Source: Micromonospora sp. ATCC 39149 (GTDB lineage Bacteria; Actinomycetota; Actinomycetes; Mycobacteriales; Micromonosporaceae). Taken from it: 64,000 bases of DNA. Positions 61,351-64,000 of the stretch are shown one piece after another. The stretch is taken from assembly GCF_000158815.1 (NCBI RefSeq), contig NZ_GG657738.1, positions 4,588,785-4,652,784 of the forward strand. The letters are read 5' to 3'. A program made the position numbers and the translations under genes. The notes below the pieces were generated by a model. That model saw only the letters and a list, made by a program, of their open reading frames with translations, searched no databases and was not told the origin of the DNA. Position 1 is the first letter of the stretch. The number at the start of each line of letters is the position of its first letter.

Positions 61351-64000
61351 TCAGCCGAGGGTCTGCCGCAGCTCGGCCCGCCCGGACACGCCGAGCTTCC
61401 CGTACGCGCGGTGCAGGTGGTTCTCCACGGTCCGTTCGGCCACGTGCAGGCGGCCGGCGATGGCCCGGGTGGGCTCGCCCCGCACGGCGGCCAGCACGAC
61501 CTCCCGTTCCCGGTCGGTCAACCCCAGCAGCGGGCCGGCCGTGGCCAGCGCGGGCGTGGCCGCCGGTTCGCCGGCGGCCAGCCGCAGTTCGGCGATCAGG
61601 CGGGCCCGGGCCGCCGCCCGCGGCTCGCCGGCCCGTTGCCAGGCCGCGGCCGCCAGAGTCGCCGCCTCCGCGGCGTGCATGGTCATGCCGTAACCGGCGA
61701 ATCGCTGGGCGACCCCGAGCAACGCTTCCGGATCGGCCGCCGCGGCGGCCGCGGCGTACCGGACGACCAGCTCGCCCAGGCTCCACCCGGCCGGTGGCGG
61801 GTACCCAGCCAACAGCCGCGCGGCGAGGTCGGCTCCGCCCAGCCGGACCAGGTCCAGGGCGCCGAGAGTGGCGGCGCCGAGCGCGCCGCCCGCGCCGTGG
61901 CGGGCGATCTCGTCGCCGAGCACAGTACGCACGGCCACCGCGTCGGCCTGGACGCTGACCTGCCACGCCCGGGCGCGGGCCACCTCCATCTCGAACAGAA
62001 GATTGCTGTGCGGCCCGCCGCGGTAGCGGTCCAGGTCGGCGGTGGCCGCGGCCAGCTCGTGCTCGTCGCCGCACTGGGCGGCGGCCTGGACGCGGACCGC
62101 GGCCGCCCATCGACAGACCGGCCGCTGCAGTCCCTCGGCGACGACGAAGGACTCCTTGGCCCAGCGCAGCGCGGTCGCCGGTCGTCCCAGCATCAGGCCC
62201 ACCATGCCGAGCGCGAAGGCGCCCAGTGCCTGCGCGGTCCGGTCCGGCGGATGCAGGCTCGCCTCGTAGCACGCCTGGATCTGGGCGAATCCGCCGGCCG
62301 GGTCACCGAGCACGCACCGCATCCAGCCGCCGGCCGGCCGCATGCTGTCGGCGTGTACCCGGCCCGGGCCGGTGTGCCGGGCGGCCAGCGGCACCGCTCG
62401 CCCGATGACGTCGGCCGCCTCGGCGTACCGGCCGGCGAGCATCAGCGCCGCGCCGGCCGCGCTAGCCGCCGCCACCCGCGTCTCGACGACTTCCGCCTCC
62501 TGTCGCGCCGAATCCGGCGTTGCCGCCTCGAACAGGGCAAGCGCCGCGCCGACGCTGGAGCAGTCCAGCCCGTACGAGCGCAGATAGAGACGCGAAACCT
62601 CGAGCTGTCCAGCCGATGCCGGCACATCCGCCGCGGCCGCGTCGATGACCGCCCGCGCGGCAGCCAGGTCGTCGGCGTGGTGGGCGAGCGCGGCGGCGTG
62701 CTGGACGGCCACTTCCACCCGCTCGGCGTCGTTCGTGGCCTTGCCGGCCAGGTCGGCGCACCGCTCCAGCGCCTCGTCGATGTGCCCGAGGCACAGCATC
62801 GCGCGTACCTCGGTCAGCCCCGCCGCGACGCCGGCACCGCTGTCGTAGGCGTGCCGGGCCAGCCGCTCGGCCAACGCGTACTCCCGGATCAGCGCGGCCT
62901 GGTCGGCGGCCTGGAGCATCCGCTGCGGGTGGACCGTGCCACCCCCGTCGAGGCGCCAGATCGCGGTCCGCATGACGTCCTCGCTGCGCCGCGCGCCCGT
63001 GCCGTCGAGGGCGTCGGCCAGCCGCCGGCTGTGCCGCAGCCGGGCCAGCTCCGGCAGATCGGCGCGCAGCAACTCGCCGTACAGGGGATGGCTGAGCCGG
63101 ACCGCGCGGCGACGCCCGGTGGTGCCGACCGTGACGAGCCCACGGCGCTCCAGTTCCTCCAGCATGGACTCACCGGCCAACTCGGCCGCGACCGGCAGCG
63201 GCAGCGGCTCACCGAGCGCGAGGGTCTCCAACGCGTCCCGCTCGGCCGGATCCCGTACGGCGAGCCGGTCGCGGAGCAACTCGACCAGCCGAGGCGCCCG
63301 GCTCAGCGGCGCGGTCAGCCGCCAGACCCCGTCCACCCGGCCCAGACCGCCGCTGTCCGAGGCCGAGATCAGCAACTCGCGCAGAAAGAGCGGGTTGCCT
63401 CCGGTGGCCTCACGGAGCTGGCGCAGCGTGCGGCCCTCGACAGGCCCGCCCAACGCGGCGCCGATCAGCGCGTCGGTCTCCGCTGGGGCCAGAGCGCCCA
63501 GGTCCACCCGCAGCACACCGCGGTCTTTCCACAGCGCGGTCACCGGGCTGGGCACGGCCGCTTCCGCGCGCACGGTGGCCAGCAGCGTGACCGCACGCTC
63601 GGCCACGAGCTGGTGGATGACGATCGCGGAGATCTCATCGAGCTCGTGCAGGTCGTCGACCAGAAGCACCGTGCGCGGCCCCTGGGTGAGCCCGCGCAGC
63701 ACGTGTAGCCCACGCTCGACCAGACCAGCCCGTACCGCCCCGTCCGGGGGTTGGGCACCGCTCGGTGCCGGCAGCAGCCCGGCGAGCCCGCTCAGCGGCA
63801 GGCGGGAGCTGGCCGCGGCCGGCCGGGCCACGAGCATCCGGTGGCCGGCCGCCTCGGCGCCGGAGGCCGCCTCCTCGGCCAGCCGGGTCTTGCCCACGCC
63901 CGGCGGCCCGGCGATCAGGGCACCGGCATGGTCGGCGCCGCGTACCGCCCGGGTCACCGCCACCAGTTCGCGGTCGCGCCCGATCAGCGGAAGCGCGTCC
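61351..64000 (-). CDS. Large LuxR-family ATPase regulator (LAL type), 5' end beyond window
   Basis: Over 880 residues in the window, with the start past 64000. Near the N-terminal end is Walker A GPPGVGKTRLA followed by an AAA-like module, then a long helical (TPR-like) middle with many Ala/Leu repeats. The C-terminus is a LuxR HTH (LTDREREVVLAAVRGEPTRA, then VAERTVENHLHRAYGKL). Such regulators sense a ligand through the ATPase/TPR part and activate metabolic or secretion genes. It is leftward, next to the LPXTG operon, and may control it. Confidence 0.85.
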   Translation of the reverse strand, partial: DALPLIGRDRELVAVTRAVRGADHAGALIAGPPGVGKTRLAEEAASGAEAAGHRMLVARPAAASSRLPLSGLAGLLPAPSGAQPPDGAVRAGLVERGLHVLRGLTQGPRTVLLVDDLHELDEISAIVIHQLVAERAVTLLATVRAEAAVPSPVTALWKDRGVLRVDLGALAPAETDALIGAALGGPVEGRTLRQLREATGGNPLFLRELLISASDSGGLGRVDGVWRLTAPLSRAPRLVELLRDRLAVRDPAERDALETLALGEPLPLPVAAELAGESMLEELERRGLVTVGTTGRRRAVRLSHPLYGELLRADLPELARLRHSRRLADALDGTGARRSEDVMRTAIWRLDGGGTVHPQRMLQAADQAALIREYALAERLARHAYDSGAGVAAGLTEVRAMLCLGHIDEALERCADLAGKATNDAERVEVAVQHAAALAHHADDLAAARAVIDAAAADVPASAGQLEVSRLYLRSYGLDCSSVGAALALFEAATPDSARQEAEVVETRVAAASAAGAALMLAGRYAEAADVIGRAVPLAARHTGPGRVHADSMRPAGGWMRCVLGDPAGGFAQIQACYEASLHPPDRTAQALGAFALGMVGLMLGRPATALRWAKESFVVAEGLQRPVCRWAAAVRVQAAAQCGDEHELAAATADLDRYRGGPHSNLLFEMEVARARAWQVSVQADAVAVRTVLGDEIARHGAGGALGAATLGALDLVRLGGADLAARLLAGYPPPAGWSLGELVVRYAAAAAAADPEALLGVAQRFAGYGMTMHAAEAATLAAAAWQRAGEPRAAARARLIAELRLAAGEPAATPALATAGPLLGLTDREREVVLAAVRGEPTRAIAGRLHVAERTVENHLHRAYGKLGVSGRAELRQTLG

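Noticed and set aside
60679..63708. A 3-kb rightward open frame opposite the LuxR regulator and LPXTG gene
   Set aside because: It is antisense to genes with clear motifs, has biased Gly/Arg/Pro composition and no recognisable domain; high GC makes long antisense frames common.
1..64000. CRISPR arrays
   Set aside because: No regularly spaced short repeats were seen; the repeats present are att sites, inverted repeats and operator-like pairs.

Overview
The window is very GC-rich DNA with the composition and gene set of an actinomycete, most likely Micromonosporaceae. Supporting signs are the paired lipoprotein L,D-transpeptidases, WhiB and EspC/YbaB-type genes, a DUF6244-like protein, GTG/TTG starts and 4-nt start/stop overlaps. 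Everything here is read by eye; family names rest on motif recognition, not searches.

Layout. (1) 1-13.7 kb is the integrase end of a prophage or phage-like integrative element. About 25 tightly overlapping leftward early genes (replication initiator, Sak4-like RecA-fold ATPase, WhiB, HTH proteins, a Mom-like DNA-modification candidate, Xis) face a rightward XRE repressor and tyrosine integrase. The integrase abuts a tRNA-like T-arm, the probable attachment site. (2) 13.7-16.7 kb is core chromosome: two L,D-transpeptidase lipoproteins and tRNA-Lys(CTT). (3) 16.72-39.99 kb is a 23.3-kb genomic island in tRNA-Lys, bounded by a perfect 45-bp direct repeat of the tRNA 3' half. It carries its own integrase and a dense set of defence or conflict genes: a UPF1-like helicase-PLD protein (Mokosh II-like), a SNF2 ATPase, a DddA-like deaminase with an Imm1-type immunity protein, a complete type II Wadjet operon (jetABCD), a PD-(D/E)XK protein split by an IS630 element, and a UvrD-like helicase with a C-terminal nuclease motif. 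(4) 40-45.7 kb holds a regulator/flavoprotein pair divergent from a compact RiPP locus: radical SAM/SPASM enzyme, 60-aa precursor with repeated (F/W)-D-(N/S) motifs, pentapeptide-repeat protein and P-loop kinase. (5) 45.9-48.1 kb is a leftward type VII-secretion-like toxin operon (YbaB, EspC-like, WXG-type toxin, small immunity candidate). (6) 48.6-50.5 kb is an IS3-family element interrupted by an IS30-family element. (7) 50.6-55.1 kb has an accessory tryptophanyl-tRNA synthetase, a frameshifted DUF4041/GIY-YIG gene, and a scrambled relic in which a DnaQ-like exonuclease is fused to a radical SAM fragment, followed by a truncated regulator. Both relics are paralogous to the intact RiPP locus. 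(8) 55-58.4 kb is a Tat-exported GH95 alpha-L-fucosidase with a ricin-type lectin domain, enclosed by 53-bp inverted repeats. (9) 58.5-64 kb holds leftward exported, membrane and LPXTG-anchored proteins and a large LuxR-family ATPase regulator that runs off the window.

How the parts relate. The tRNA-Lys island looks like a mobile defence island that has begun to decay (the IS630 insertion has both target copies and a restorable reading frame). The RiPP locus and its broken relatives 9-12 kb away suggest this region has held more than one copy of the same regulator/radical-SAM module. Several genes (IS30 transposase, DUF4041 gene, one L,D-transpeptidase) show single-base frame changes that could be true decay or assembly error.
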